A DNA stretch of 64,000 nt. Origin: Saprospiraceae bacterium. Its GTDB lineage: Bacteria; Bacteroidota; Bacteroidia; Chitinophagales; Saprospiraceae. This document shows, piece by piece, positions 18,487 to 27,313 of this stretch. Positions within the stretch are counted from its first letter, which is position 1, and every line of letters begins with the position of its first letter. The stretch lies in contig JADJWV010000002.1 of NCBI GenBank assembly GCA_016716185.1, forward strand, positions 2,834,501 to 2,898,500. The letters run 5' to 3'. The notes under the pieces were generated by a model. That model did no database searches and had not been told where the DNA came from. It worked only from the letters and a program-made list of their open reading frames with translations. The translations under genes were made by a program, and so were the position numbers.

Positions 18487-19569
18487 ATGGCCAGAATCAG
18501 GATCAAACAGATTGCATGCTCGAATTGCCAGTATCTCTTTAACAAGGGTGAAAATTTTTGTCCAAACTGTGGCCAGGAGAATCACCATCCCAATCAGCCT
18601 CTTCGTCACTATTTCGCCGAACTGATTGAGACCTTACTACACCTGGATTCAAAATTCTTTGTAACCTTAAAGACCTTGTTGACCAAACCGGGCCAGGTCT
18701 CCAAAGAATACAATCAAAATAAAAGGGAGCGCTATATGCCTCCTGTCAGGCTTTACGTCTTTGTGAGTTTTGTCTTTTTTTTAGTCCTGCAATATCAACC
18801 AGTGATTCGGGTGAACACTGATGAACCGGATGAAAATGAGATGATTGGAACCCCATTGGATAGTTCAAATAAAAATAAGCATTCAGATACGAAGATCGAC
18901 AGCTCAGTTGCGAAAGAAGGGGCATTGATATTTGATAGCATTCAAGCTCAAATCGACGGCCAGGATGTCTTCGAAAATACTGGGGATACGATACCAGCGA
19001 AAAAAAAACGCAAAAGTTTATTAAATTTTAATATTTCCCAAGCACAACTGGAAAAGATGAAGGAATTCAATCCAGCCCAAATAGATTCCTTTATTCTTTC
19101 CGAAGATGGAACACCAAACTTTTTTACCCGAAGAATAATAAAGCAGATGATCAAATGGTCAGAGCATCATGAAAATCTTCTCGATAAATTTAAGTCCACA
19201 ATCCTTAAATTTTCTTCGACATCTTTATTTTTTCTGATGCCTATTTTTGCGTTCATCTTGTATCTATTGTATTGGAGGAGCAAAAGAAATTATTATGAGT
19301 TTCTTATTTTTTCTATTCATTTCCATATACTGGTATTCATCGTTTTAAGTTTTCTCTTCATCATTCAAAGGTTAATACCAATTCCTGTTTTGATCAATTT
19401 CACCCTCGTTTTTGGAATATACATTTATCTTTGGATGGCAATGAAAAATCACTTTGGGCAATCCCATGGAAAATCTTTTTTAAAATCATTTTTAGCCGGA
19501 GTGACTTATCAGTTTGTGGTTTTAATAACTGTCATATTTATTTTTTTGGCTGGCTTTTTATTTACTTAA
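18487..19569 (+). CDS. DUF3667 membrane protein with zinc ribbon
   Basis: 360 residues. It starts with a zinc ribbon (CSNC near residue 10 and CPNCGQ near residue 25). The DUF3667 core follows: LDSKFFVTLKTLLTKPGQV, EYNQNKRERYMPPVRLYVF and a first membrane span near residue 95. A hydrophilic, Asp/Ser/Lys-rich middle (about 110-240) is followed by four or so C-terminal membrane spans. The family is common in Bacteroidota and its function is not known to me. The zinc ribbon should face the cytoplasm. Confidence 0.85.
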   Translation: MARIRIKQIACSNCQYLFNKGENFCPNCGQENHHPNQPLRHYFAELIETLLHLDSKFFVTLKTLLTKPGQVSKEYNQNKRERYMPPVRLYVFVSFVFFLVLQYQPVIRVNTDEPDENEMIGTPLDSSNKNKHSDTKIDSSVAKEGALIFDSIQAQIDGQDVFENTGDTIPAKKKRKSLLNFNISQAQLEKMKEFNPAQIDSFILSEDGTPNFFTRRIIKQMIKWSEHHENLLDKFKSTILKFSSTSLFFLMPIFAFILYLLYWRSKRNYYEFLIFSIHFHILVFIVLSFLFIIQRLIPIPVLINFTLVFGIYIYLWMAMKNHFGQSHGKSFLKSFLAGVTYQFVVLITVIFIFLAGFLFT

Positions 19570-19603
19570 TTAAAATATAATCGGAGATTAATAAAATTGA
19601 AAC

Positions 19604-20023
19604 ATGATCAGCCACATCGAACATATAGGAATTGCAGTCAAAGATCTCAAGATTGCTAATGAAACATACGAACGTTTGTTAGGAATTCCTCCCTACAAAG
19701 AAGAGACCGTTACTTCCGAACATGTTGTCACTTCCTTTTTCTTAAGTGGAAATCAAAAAATAGAATTGCTGGAAGCAACCCATCCCGAAAGTGCCATTGC
19801 CAGATTTATTGAAAAACGAGGAGAAGGCATCCATCACATTGCATTCGAAGTGGATGATATATGGGCAGAGATGGAGCGTTTCAAAAATGACGGATTTACC
19901 CTATTGAATGAAATTCCAAAACGCGGTGCCGACAACAAATGGGTTTGCTTTATACATCCCAAATCTGCACACGGCGTGCTTATTGAATTGTGCCAGCAAA
20001 TAACAGAAGATGAGTGTTTATGA
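19604..20023 (+). CDS. mce: Methylmalonyl-CoA epimerase
   Basis: 139 residues, standard length. It is a single vicinal-oxygen-chelate (glyoxalase-like) fold with HIGIAVKDL at the N terminus (metal His), a QKIELLEATHPES segment, GEGIHHIAFEV (second His) and a final HGVLIELCQ (metal Glu). It interconverts (R)- and (S)-methylmalonyl-CoA between propionyl-CoA carboxylase and methylmalonyl-CoA mutase, neither of which is in this window. The last 14 bp overlap the permease gene, so they are cotranscribed. Confidence 0.9.
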   Translation: MISHIEHIGIAVKDLKIANETYERLLGIPPYKEETVTSEHVVTSFFLSGNQKIELLEATHPESAIARFIEKRGEGIHHIAFEVDDIWAEMERFKNDGFTLLNEIPKRGADNKWVCFIHPKSAHGVLIELCQQITEDECL

Positions 20024-20786
20024 AATCTGTTTTGCTGTCGTTGGTGGATTTCTTGCAGGATGCATCAATACACTTTCCGGCAATGGTTCTGTCATAACCC
20101 TGGGCTTTCTTACCGGAGTCATGGGGCTTCCCGGCAATGTCGCCAATGGCACCAACAGAATAGGCATCATTACGCAAGGAGCAGCCAGCCTTGAAGCTTT
20201 TTTCAGGCATCAGAAAATTCCGTTAAACGCAAGTTGGCGATTGTTGATCTGGGGTTTTTTCGGAGCCATAGCCGGTACCCTGGTTGCCATAAAAATTTCA
20301 GCTGATCAGTTTATTTTGATATTTAAATATCTCATGCTGGTGCTGCTGATATTTATTCTCGTCAACCGCAAGCAGGCCCATCATGAAGCATTTCCTGAAA
20401 TTAAGATGACGCCCTGGTTGTACATACCTGTGTTTTTTGCTTTCGGCTTTTACGGAGGATTCATACAAATGGGCATGGGAATTTTTTTACTGGCCTTTAT
20501 GGTTTGGTATATGAAATTTCCAATCATCGAAGCCAACGCTTTAAAAATAATTATGGTCACTTCTTATACCGCCCTAGCCCTCCCTATTTTTCATTTTGCG
20601 GGATTGGTGAATTGGAAAATAGGTCTAACCATTGCCTTGGGCCAGGGTTTCGGTGGATGGCTCACTGCCAACTGGGCCAGCAAACTGCCCAACGCTTCTG
20701 AATGGGCTTATCGCTTTTTAGTGGCGATCATGATTTTTACACTGTTGAAACTATTTGGTTTACTAGATTGGTTATTTCAAGCATGA
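20010..20786 (+). CDS. TauE/SafE (TSUP) family permease
   Basis: 258 residues, about eight membrane spans. Repeated-half features of TSUP proteins are seen: GFLAGCINTLSGNGSVITLGFL and GNVANGTNRIGI in the first half, and FAFGFYGGFIQMGMGIFLL with NALKIIMV in the second. The family exports sulfite, sulfoacetate and similar anions; the substrate here is unknown. Its start overlaps the epimerase gene by 14 bp and its stop overlaps the helicase start (ATGA), giving a tightly coupled three-gene run of unrelated functions. Confidence 0.88.
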   Translation: MSVYEICFAVVGGFLAGCINTLSGNGSVITLGFLTGVMGLPGNVANGTNRIGIITQGAASLEAFFRHQKIPLNASWRLLIWGFFGAIAGTLVAIKISADQFILIFKYLMLVLLIFILVNRKQAHHEAFPEIKMTPWLYIPVFFAFGFYGGFIQMGMGIFLLAFMVWYMKFPIIEANALKIIMVTSYTALALPIFHFAGLVNWKIGLTIALGQGFGGWLTANWASKLPNASEWAYRFLVAIMIFTLLKLFGLLDWLFQA

Positions 20787-23700
20787 ATCCTTTAATTAAG
20801 AGCTCGGAAATTTTTGATAGAGAATATAGACAACTCAACCCAGCCCAAAAGTTGGCAGTGGATACTTTGGACGGACCTCTACTGGTAATTGCAGGGCCCG
20901 GAACCGGGAAAACCCAAATTCTCACGATCCGCATTGGAAACATTCTTTTAAAAACAGATGCAGATCCAAGAAACATTCTATGCCTGACCTATACAGAATC
21001 GGGGGCGGCCAACATGCGCAAAAGACTCATCCAGTTTATTGGAGCCACAGGATATGAAGTAACTATATCAACCTTTCATGCATTTTGCAACAATGTGATC
21101 CGCGAAAACCCTGACAGCTTTCTGCATTATAGCGATTACGAAGTAGTCTCAGACTTAGAGAAGAGTGAGATCTTGTTAAATCTATTTCAAGGTCTTGATA
21201 GAAACAATGTTCTTTATAAGTATAATGGGAATTATAGTTTTGAATTTTACAAACTCACCTCCTTCTTTGATTCCATTAAAAAAGAAAACTGGGACTCTCA
21301 ACAGATGTTGCAAGACATAAATCAATGGGTATCAAAACAGAGAGAAAGTGATGAATTCATCTATAAACGTAAATCCGGTGAAAATAAAGCCGGAGATTTT
21401 AATTCTAATAAATTTGAGAAGGAAATCATCAGAAGATTTGAAAAGACCAAGGCAGCAATTCAACTCTATGAAAAATACCAGGATGCATTAGATGCCATCC
21501 AACGTTATGACTATGAAGATATGATCAAATGGGTGATCAAAGGGTTTGAATCTGATGAAAGCCTCCTTCAAAAATACCAGGAAAGGTATCAGTATATTAT
21601 GGTCGATGAATATCAGGACACCAATGGAGCCCAGAATAAAATACTGTTTCAATTACTAAACTATTTTGACAGACCTAATGTATTTGCAGTCGGTGATGAC
21701 GATCAGGCTATTTTCAGATTCCAGGGTGCGAATGTTCAGAATATGTTTGATTTTGAGCATTTGTATGCTCCTGAGAAAATAGTGTTAACAAGAAATTACA
21801 GATCATCGCAAATTATTCTGGATACTGCAAAAAAAGTTATCGAAAACAATAAGGAACGACTTATAATAAAAGATGCAAGCCTCAATAAAGACTTAATAGC
21901 TTCCGGAGAGCATGCCGGCGAAATTATTCGTCCCATTTTTACGAAATATACCGATCAACGATCGGAAGTTCTTCATGTATGTCAACAAATAAAAACTCTT
22001 ATTGATAACGGCACAACTCCGGAGCAAATAGCTATTCTATATAGGAATAATAAAGAAGCTGAACCTTACATCAAATGGTTTGCTGCCGAACAGATTCCTT
22101 ATCAAACCAGCAAGCAATTAAATCTGCTTCATGATTTGATGTTTCAGCATATTTATAATCTCCTGGCTTTTTTAGTCAAAAATAATGCTGCTCCATTTCA
22201 GCAAGATGATTTGTTATTTAAAATATTGCATGCCCCATTCATTTCTCTAAATTGTGAAGAAATTTCCAGACTTGCCTATTTTCTGAGCAATGAGAAAAAA
22301 AAGCGCCAACAAGAACAGGAACGAGAGACACCAGGTCCAGATTATTCTTTAATGACTTTGATGGGTGATACCAGCCGATTATCTCAAGCCGGGATCCAGA
22401 ATTTCAATGGGTGCCAGGAATTGAGTGCACTGCTCAACAAATTTCAAAAAGAAATTTACGATCATACACCTCAGGTTTTTCTTGAAAAACTACTTTTGGA
22501 ATTTAATGTCCTAAATTTTATTTTATCGAAAGAAAACCGGGTTGAATTGCTTAATGTATTAAATACATTTTTTGAATTTATTAAATTGGAATCTCAACGA
22601 AATCCCAAATTAACCGTTGAACAATTAATTTACAATTTGGATTCATATCAATCTAATAACATAGGGATACCACTCATCCCTTTTGGTGGTTCCCTAAAGG
22701 GAGTCCATCTGTCCACCTTGCACAAAGCAAAAGGTCAGGAATATCAATACGTGTTTATGATCAATTGTACTCAACAAAATTGGAGTGCAAAAAATGTAAC
22801 GCATTTCAAATTACCAGATTCTTATATTAATCAGAATATTGGAGCTGATGAAGATGATCGACGTCTTTTTTATGTTGGAATCACCAGAGCCAAATGCGGG
22901 ATATATTTGTCCTATGCCGCTGCCAAAGAAAAATCAGAACATGTGCCTTGCAAATATATTTCTGAGATGTTTGAAAGTGGATTGATGGATGAACGGACTC
23001 ATATGACCGATCCGATCGATTACAGCACGCAACTCGTTGTTGACATGAGCCCCATAAAGAAAGATTTTAAAGAATTGGAAGATGACTACTTTAACCATTT
23101 TTTAGAATCATTTTATTTAAATCCTACTGCGCTCAGTAAATATCTAAATTGTCCTCTTTCATTCTATTATGAAAATGTATTGCGTATTCCCGGCGCACGA
23201 ACTCCAGCTCTTGGTTACGGAAAAGCTGTACACGACGCATTTGAGCAATACATGAAAAATACCATGTTGAGAAAAACTGTTCATAAAGAAGCCTTATTGC
23301 GTTATTTCAATAAAGGGATGGAAAAAGTTCATTCCCATTTTACATCTGCAGAATTTGACAATTATAAAGCAGAAGGTGAACGTGTGTTAGTTGGTTTTTT
23401 GGAACAATTTTCTGAAGATTGGAATCAGGCACTTGATTATGAAATTGAATTTTCAATAAAAACTGAAATAAACGGAATCCCTATTTCCGGAAAACTGGAC
23501 CGAATTGATATTTTGCCAAATGGACTCAGAGTAGTGGATTATAAAACAGGAAAACCGAATCCTAAGGATAAAATGAATGAACCTTCAGATAAAAATCCAT
23601 ATGGAGGAAATTATTGGCAGCAAATGGTTTTTTATGCCGTTCTTTTAAAAAACCACAGTAAATATCACCATTCATCAGTAACAACTGCATTCTATTATGT

Positions 23701-23917
23701 GCAGCCCGATAAAGAAAAGAATAAGTACATGAAAGTTGAAATTGACACGACAGATCACATTCCATTTCTCACTCAGCTTATCCAGGAAACTTATTCAAAG
23801 ATCAAAAATAAAATTTTTACACCAGGTTGCGGGAAAGAATCCTGTGAATGGTGTAAATATATCAATTCAGGGGCGGCTATCGAGTTTTTATCTGTGGAGG
23901 AAGACCTGGAAGAATAG
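20783..23917 (+). CDS. UvrD/PcrA-type helicase fused to a RecB-like PD-(D/E)XK nuclease with four-Cys cluster
   Basis: 1044 residues from the ATG at 20783, chosen because it overlaps the permease stop as ATGA and because upstream residues lie inside that gene. SF1A helicase motifs: Walker A GPGTGKT (38-44), TYTESGAANMRKR (Ia), VDEYQDTNGAQ (II), GDDDQAIFRFQGA (III), TLHKAKGQEYQYVF (V) and YVGITRAK (VI). The C-terminal nuclease has GKLDRIDILPNGLRVVDYKTGK. A Cys in LNCPLSFYYENVL together with CGKESCEWCKY near the C terminus resembles the iron-sulfur staple of AddB/Cas4-type nucleases. Probable role: DNA end processing or repair. Confidence 0.88.
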   Translation: MNPLIKSSEIFDREYRQLNPAQKLAVDTLDGPLLVIAGPGTGKTQILTIRIGNILLKTDADPRNILCLTYTESGAANMRKRLIQFIGATGYEVTISTFHAFCNNVIRENPDSFLHYSDYEVVSDLEKSEILLNLFQGLDRNNVLYKYNGNYSFEFYKLTSFFDSIKKENWDSQQMLQDINQWVSKQRESDEFIYKRKSGENKAGDFNSNKFEKEIIRRFEKTKAAIQLYEKYQDALDAIQRYDYEDMIKWVIKGFESDESLLQKYQERYQYIMVDEYQDTNGAQNKILFQLLNYFDRPNVFAVGDDDQAIFRFQGANVQNMFDFEHLYAPEKIVLTRNYRSSQIILDTAKKVIENNKERLIIKDASLNKDLIASGEHAGEIIRPIFTKYTDQRSEVLHVCQQIKTLIDNGTTPEQIAILYRNNKEAEPYIKWFAAEQIPYQTSKQLNLLHDLMFQHIYNLLAFLVKNNAAPFQQDDLLFKILHAPFISLNCEEISRLAYFLSNEKKKRQQEQERETPGPDYSLMTLMGDTSRLSQAGIQNFNGCQELSALLNKFQKEIYDHTPQVFLEKLLLEFNVLNFILSKENRVELLNVLNTFFEFIKLESQRNPKLTVEQLIYNLDSYQSNNIGIPLIPFGGSLKGVHLSTLHKAKGQEYQYVFMINCTQQNWSAKNVTHFKLPDSYINQNIGADEDDRRLFYVGITRAKCGIYLSYAAAKEKSEHVPCKYISEMFESGLMDERTHMTDPIDYSTQLVVDMSPIKKDFKELEDDYFNHFLESFYLNPTALSKYLNCPLSFYYENVLRIPGARTPALGYGKAVHDAFEQYMKNTMLRKTVHKEALLRYFNKGMEKVHSHFTSAEFDNYKAEGERVLVGFLEQFSEDWNQALDYEIEFSIKTEINGIPISGKLDRIDILPNGLRVVDYKTGKPNPKDKMNEPSDKNPYGGNYWQQMVFYAVLLKNHSKYHHSSVTTAFYYVQPDKEKNKYMKVEIDTTDHIPFLTQLIQETYSKIKNKIFTPGCGKESCEWCKYINSGAAIEFLSVEEDLEE

Positions 23918-24002
23918 AGTTTCTAAAAAAAAAAAATTCCAAATACTTTCAAACAACGTTTTTAAAGATTCAATGCGACTCAACTAAAAGCGTGTAATTC
24001 CT

Positions 24003-24010
24003 TATCTTTA
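24003..24010 (+). promoter_or_regulatory. Probable -7 box (TATCTTTA) of the kynurenine operon
   Basis: One mismatch to TAnnTTTG (last base A). It ends 4 bp before the ATG at 24015, again the leaderless geometry. Confidence 0.4.
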
Positions 24011-24014
24011 CAAC

Positions 24015-24437
24015 ATGTTAGAAAACAAATCGTCGAAAGTTGTCGAGGGAAAAGCAACACCCCGCGGAAAATTTCCCCACCTTAAAAGAGCCGGAGATTT
24101 TCTGTTCATTTCCGGTACCAGCAGTAGACGTTCCGACAATAGTTTTGAAGGGGTTGAAGTTGATGAAATGGGTGCTACGCAGCTCGATATCAGACTACAA
24201 ACCAAAGCGGTAATTGAAAACATCCGCGACATACTCCATTCGGCCGGAGCAGATCTTTCAGATCTGGTCGAAATCACTACCTTTCTCGTTTCTATGAATG
24301 ATTTTAAGGGATATAATGAAGTTTACAACAGCTACTTCAGTTATGACGGCCCCACCAGAACTACCGTGGCTGTTCACCAACTGCCCCATCCTCATTTATT
24401 AATTGAAATCAAAGCCATCGCATACAAGCCCATATGA
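24015..24437 (+). CDS. RidA family protein, probable 2-aminomuconate deaminase
   Basis: 140 residues with the YjgF/YER057c/UK114 fold: GDFLFISGTSSRR (about 30-42), QTKAVIENIRDILHSAGADLSDLVEITTFL and a C-terminal RTTVAVHQLPHPHLLIEIKAIAY containing the conserved Arg. Its stop overlaps the start of tryptophan 2,3-dioxygenase (4 bp), and ACMSD follows. RidA-fold enzymes act as 2-aminomuconate deaminases just after ACMSD in kynurenine degradation, so context favours that over general enamine deamination. The specific substrate is inference. Confidence 0.8.
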   Translation: MLENKSSKVVEGKATPRGKFPHLKRAGDFLFISGTSSRRSDNSFEGVEVDEMGATQLDIRLQTKAVIENIRDILHSAGADLSDLVEITTFLVSMNDFKGYNEVYNSYFSYDGPTRTTVAVHQLPHPHLLIEIKAIAYKPI

Positions 24438-25552
24438 GCCAGGATAAAAAATATACTTCCATTCACTACAGCAGTTATCTGGGACTTGATAAAGTTCTCG
24501 ACGCACAACATCCCCGCAGCGCCCAACTAGGTAAAGAGGCCCATGAAGAAATGCTGTTTATTATCATCCATCAAGTGTATGAACTTTGGTTCAAGCAAAT
24601 ACTTCACGAAGTCAATTCCGTGATGAAGATGTTTGCTTCGGAAAGTGTTGATGAAAAAAATATTGACGTTGCGGTCTCCAGACTGGAACGCGTCAACGAA
24701 ATTCTAAAACTCCTGATCCAGCAAATAAAGGTTCTCGAAACCATGACTCCTCTTGATTTTTTAGATTTCAGGGGATATTTATTTCCAGCATCGGGATTTC
24801 AGAGTTTTCAATTCCGCAAACTCGAAGTCATGCTTGGATTGAAAATGGAAAAACGGATTAGTTATACACCTTATGCTTATTACCGGGAGTTCAGCGCAGA
24901 TCAACAGCTGGAAATTCAGGAACTTGAATCAGCAACAAGTATGTTTGATCTCATCGAGGCCTGGTTGGAAAGGACTCCTTTTTTGCAAATGGATGAATTC
25001 GATTTCAAAAACAAATACATGCAGGCGGTAAGTAATATGCTTAAACGCGAAAGAGATGCCATCCAATCCAGCGAATATTTGTCAGAGCATGAAAAAGCCA
25101 TGAGATTAAAAATGAATGGAGATACCGATAACTATTTTGCCAATATTTTTAATCCCGATTTTCATGCACAGCAGATTGCCGAAGGCAAAATGCGCATATC
25201 CTTTAAAGCCTCGATGGCTGCACTGCTCATCCATTTATACGGAAGTGAACCTTTATTGCAATTACCTTGCAGATTGCTGAATACCATTACTGAAATGGAT
25301 GAATTGCTGACCAATTGGAGATACCGGCATGCCCAGATGGTCATGCGCATGTTGGGACGCAAATCAGGTACCGGTGGTTCATCGGGACACGAATATCTTA
25401 TGGATACCGTTAAAAAACATCAAATCTTTATTGATTTTCATAACATATCCACACTTTTGATCCCCCGATCAGAATTACCTGAATTGCCTCATTCGATGAA
25501 AAAAATGTTGGGTTTTTATTTTAACCAGCACAGCTCAGATGAAAAAAATTGA
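24434..25552 (+). CDS. kynA: Tryptophan 2,3-dioxygenase
   Basis: 372 residues. Signatures include IHYSSYLGLDKVLDAQHPRS, HEEMLFIIIHQVYELWFKQILHE (about 36-58, substrate-pocket His and Arg regions), FRGYLFPASGFQSFQFRKLE, and near the C terminus RHAQMVMRMLGRKSGTGGSSG with the haem-ligand His. It opens the indole ring of tryptophan to give N-formylkynurenine, in the cytoplasm with haem b. Overlaps the RidA gene upstream (4 bp) and the ACMSD gene downstream (14 bp). Kynurenine formamidase and kynurenine 3-monooxygenase are not in the window. Confidence 0.95.
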   Translation: MSQDKKYTSIHYSSYLGLDKVLDAQHPRSAQLGKEAHEEMLFIIIHQVYELWFKQILHEVNSVMKMFASESVDEKNIDVAVSRLERVNEILKLLIQQIKVLETMTPLDFLDFRGYLFPASGFQSFQFRKLEVMLGLKMEKRISYTPYAYYREFSADQQLEIQELESATSMFDLIEAWLERTPFLQMDEFDFKNKYMQAVSNMLKRERDAIQSSEYLSEHEKAMRLKMNGDTDNYFANIFNPDFHAQQIAEGKMRISFKASMAALLIHLYGSEPLLQLPCRLLNTITEMDELLTNWRYRHAQMVMRMLGRKSGTGGSSGHEYLMDTVKKHQIFIDFHNISTLLIPRSELPELPHSMKKMLGFYFNQHSSDEKN

Positions 25553-26534
25553 CATCCACACGCACATCATCCCCGAAAACCTCCCACCCTGGGCCGAAAA
25601 ATTTGGCTATGGTGGGTTTGTAAATCTGGAACACCATAATTCCTGCTCAGCCAGGATGTTGATCGATGGAAAATTTTTCAGAGAAATTGGAAAGAATTGC
25701 TGGGATGCTTCCACACGTTTGAACGAATGCGAACAACATGGGATTCAAATTCAGGTATTAAGCACCATTCCAGTATTATTTTCATATTGGGCACAAGCAA
25801 AAGACGGTCTCGATATATCCAGATTTCTCAATGACCACATAGCTCATATCGTACAAACTTATCCGGACCGGTTTATCGGGCTGGGTACTTTGCCCTTACA
25901 GGATCCTCAGCTCGCCATTGGAGAAATGGAACGATGCATGGATACTCTTGGCCTTGCTGGATTTGAAATAGGATCACACATCAATCAATGGAATCTGGAT
26001 GCCAGAGAGCTTTTTGAGTTTTATGAAGCTGCTGAAAATTTAGGTGCAGCCTTGTTTGTACATCCATGGGACATGATGGGAAAAGAAAGAATGAACAAAT
26101 ACTGGTTGCCCTGGCTGGTGGGTATGCCCGCTGAAACATCTTTAGCTATATGCAGTATGATCTTTGGAGGTGTTTTTGAAAAGTTTCCAAACCTACGGGT
26201 TGCTTTTGCTCATGGTGGAGGTTCTTTTCCGGGAACGTATGGAAGAATTAAACACGGTTTCAAAGTAAGGCCTGATCTTGTCGCGATTGATAATGCCAAT
26301 CATCCCGATTTATATTTAGGTAAATTTTGGGTTGATTCGCTGGTACACGATATCGACATGTTGGATAAACTGATCTCACTTTTTGGTATTGATAAAGTTG
26401 CCCTGGGCAGTGATTATCCTTTTCCATTGGGTGAATTGGAACCCGGAAAAATGATCGAACATTCTGCATACGATGAAGATGAAAAGAGTTGGTTGAATTA
26501 CAGGTCAGCTGAGTCCTGGTTGGGAATACTCTGA
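25539..26534 (+). CDS. 2-amino-3-carboxymuconate-6-semialdehyde decarboxylase (ACMSD)
   Basis: 331 residues, an amidohydrolase-type TIM barrel. Metal-site motifs: IDIHTHIIPENLP at the N terminus, the FVHPWDMMG His near residue 178, FAHGGGSFPGTYGR near 225 and the metal Asp in LGSDYPFPLGE near 293. Overall order and the WDAS, LPLQDP and HIVQTYPDRFIGLGT segments fit ACMSD well. It decarboxylates the 3-hydroxyanthranilate cleavage product, diverting flux from quinolinate to full degradation. Position after RidA-like and kynA genes supports this. Overlaps kynA by 14 bp. Confidence 0.9.
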   Translation: MKKIDIHTHIIPENLPPWAEKFGYGGFVNLEHHNSCSARMLIDGKFFREIGKNCWDASTRLNECEQHGIQIQVLSTIPVLFSYWAQAKDGLDISRFLNDHIAHIVQTYPDRFIGLGTLPLQDPQLAIGEMERCMDTLGLAGFEIGSHINQWNLDARELFEFYEAAENLGAALFVHPWDMMGKERMNKYWLPWLVGMPAETSLAICSMIFGGVFEKFPNLRVAFAHGGGSFPGTYGRIKHGFKVRPDLVAIDNANHPDLYLGKFWVDSLVHDIDMLDKLISLFGIDKVALGSDYPFPLGELEPGKMIEHSAYDEDEKSWLNYRSAESWLGIL

Positions 26535-26654
26535 GTTTCATTATTTTGACAGTAAGATTTCAACCGGAAATTTTTAATAAACATTAATCCAAGGCCTATA
26601 TACTTTTAAAATAACTACTTCAAAAATATTTACTCAATCACCCAACACATTATT

Positions 26655-27071
26655 ATGAACAGACGTATTTATTTTTTATTGGCTTCTCTTTTTTTAATAG
26701 CAGCTTTAATTGTTTACAAAATTTACAACAAGGAGCATGCAGATCTGACAGCAACCAAAGCAGATTTTAAGTTAGGCGCTACAGAACTCTTACAGGAGTT
26801 TGAAACCAATGAAGAATCAGCTCAAACAAAATATCTCAATAAAATTATTGCTGTCAGTGGCCAGATAAAGGAAATTCAACAGGTCGAATCGAAAACTATA
26901 TGGATACTCGAAACGGAGAATCCCTTAAGCAGTATTCAGTGCGAAATGGATCCACGATTTCTCGAAAAATCTAAAAATGCAGGTGTTGTAGGGAACAAAG
27001 TCACTCTTCAGGGTCTGTGTTCGGGTAAATTAATGGATGTCGTGATGAACCAGGTAGTCGTCGTCGAATAA
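26655..27071 (+). CDS. OB-fold (tRNA_anti-like) exported or membrane-anchored protein
   Basis: 138 residues. An N-terminal hydrophobic segment (about 4-21) without a lipobox Cys acts as an anchor or uncleaved signal. The rest matches the tRNA_anti-like OB-fold family (PF12869): ELLQEFETNEESAQTKYLNKIIAVSGQI followed by beta strands and GNKVTLQGLCSGKLMDVVMNQ. Despite the family name, these secreted OB domains are not known to bind tRNA. Function unknown; transcribed alone, 120 bp after the ACMSD gene. The 27072-27313 gap holds no gene I can see. Confidence 0.75.
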   Translation: MNRRIYFLLASLFLIAALIVYKIYNKEHADLTATKADFKLGATELLQEFETNEESAQTKYLNKIIAVSGQIKEIQQVESKTIWILETENPLSSIQCEMDPRFLEKSKNAGVVGNKVTLQGLCSGKLMDVVMNQVVVVE

Positions 27072-27313
27072 AGGAATTTTTCCTTATTTCCCGCACCTGC
27101 CCGACTGATATTTTGTTTTAAAATAATGGAAAATTTATTCGGTCAGGCGGGGATTACGCTGATTTACGCAGAAATTTAATTTGGAATATAATTTTAACAT
27201 GATATGCCGTATTTATTTCAAGTGAATCTTTGAACTCTCGATGAAGACAGGCACTTATTGAAGTAAAAAACTGAATATTGTTGGAGTTATAAATATTAAT
27301 TGCTTCTTTTTAT

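Noticed and set aside
27120..27180. GGCGGGGATTACGCTGATTTACGCAG as a regulatory site
   Set aside because: It looks like a scattered repeat, but only one copy was noticed in this window, so nothing can be concluded.
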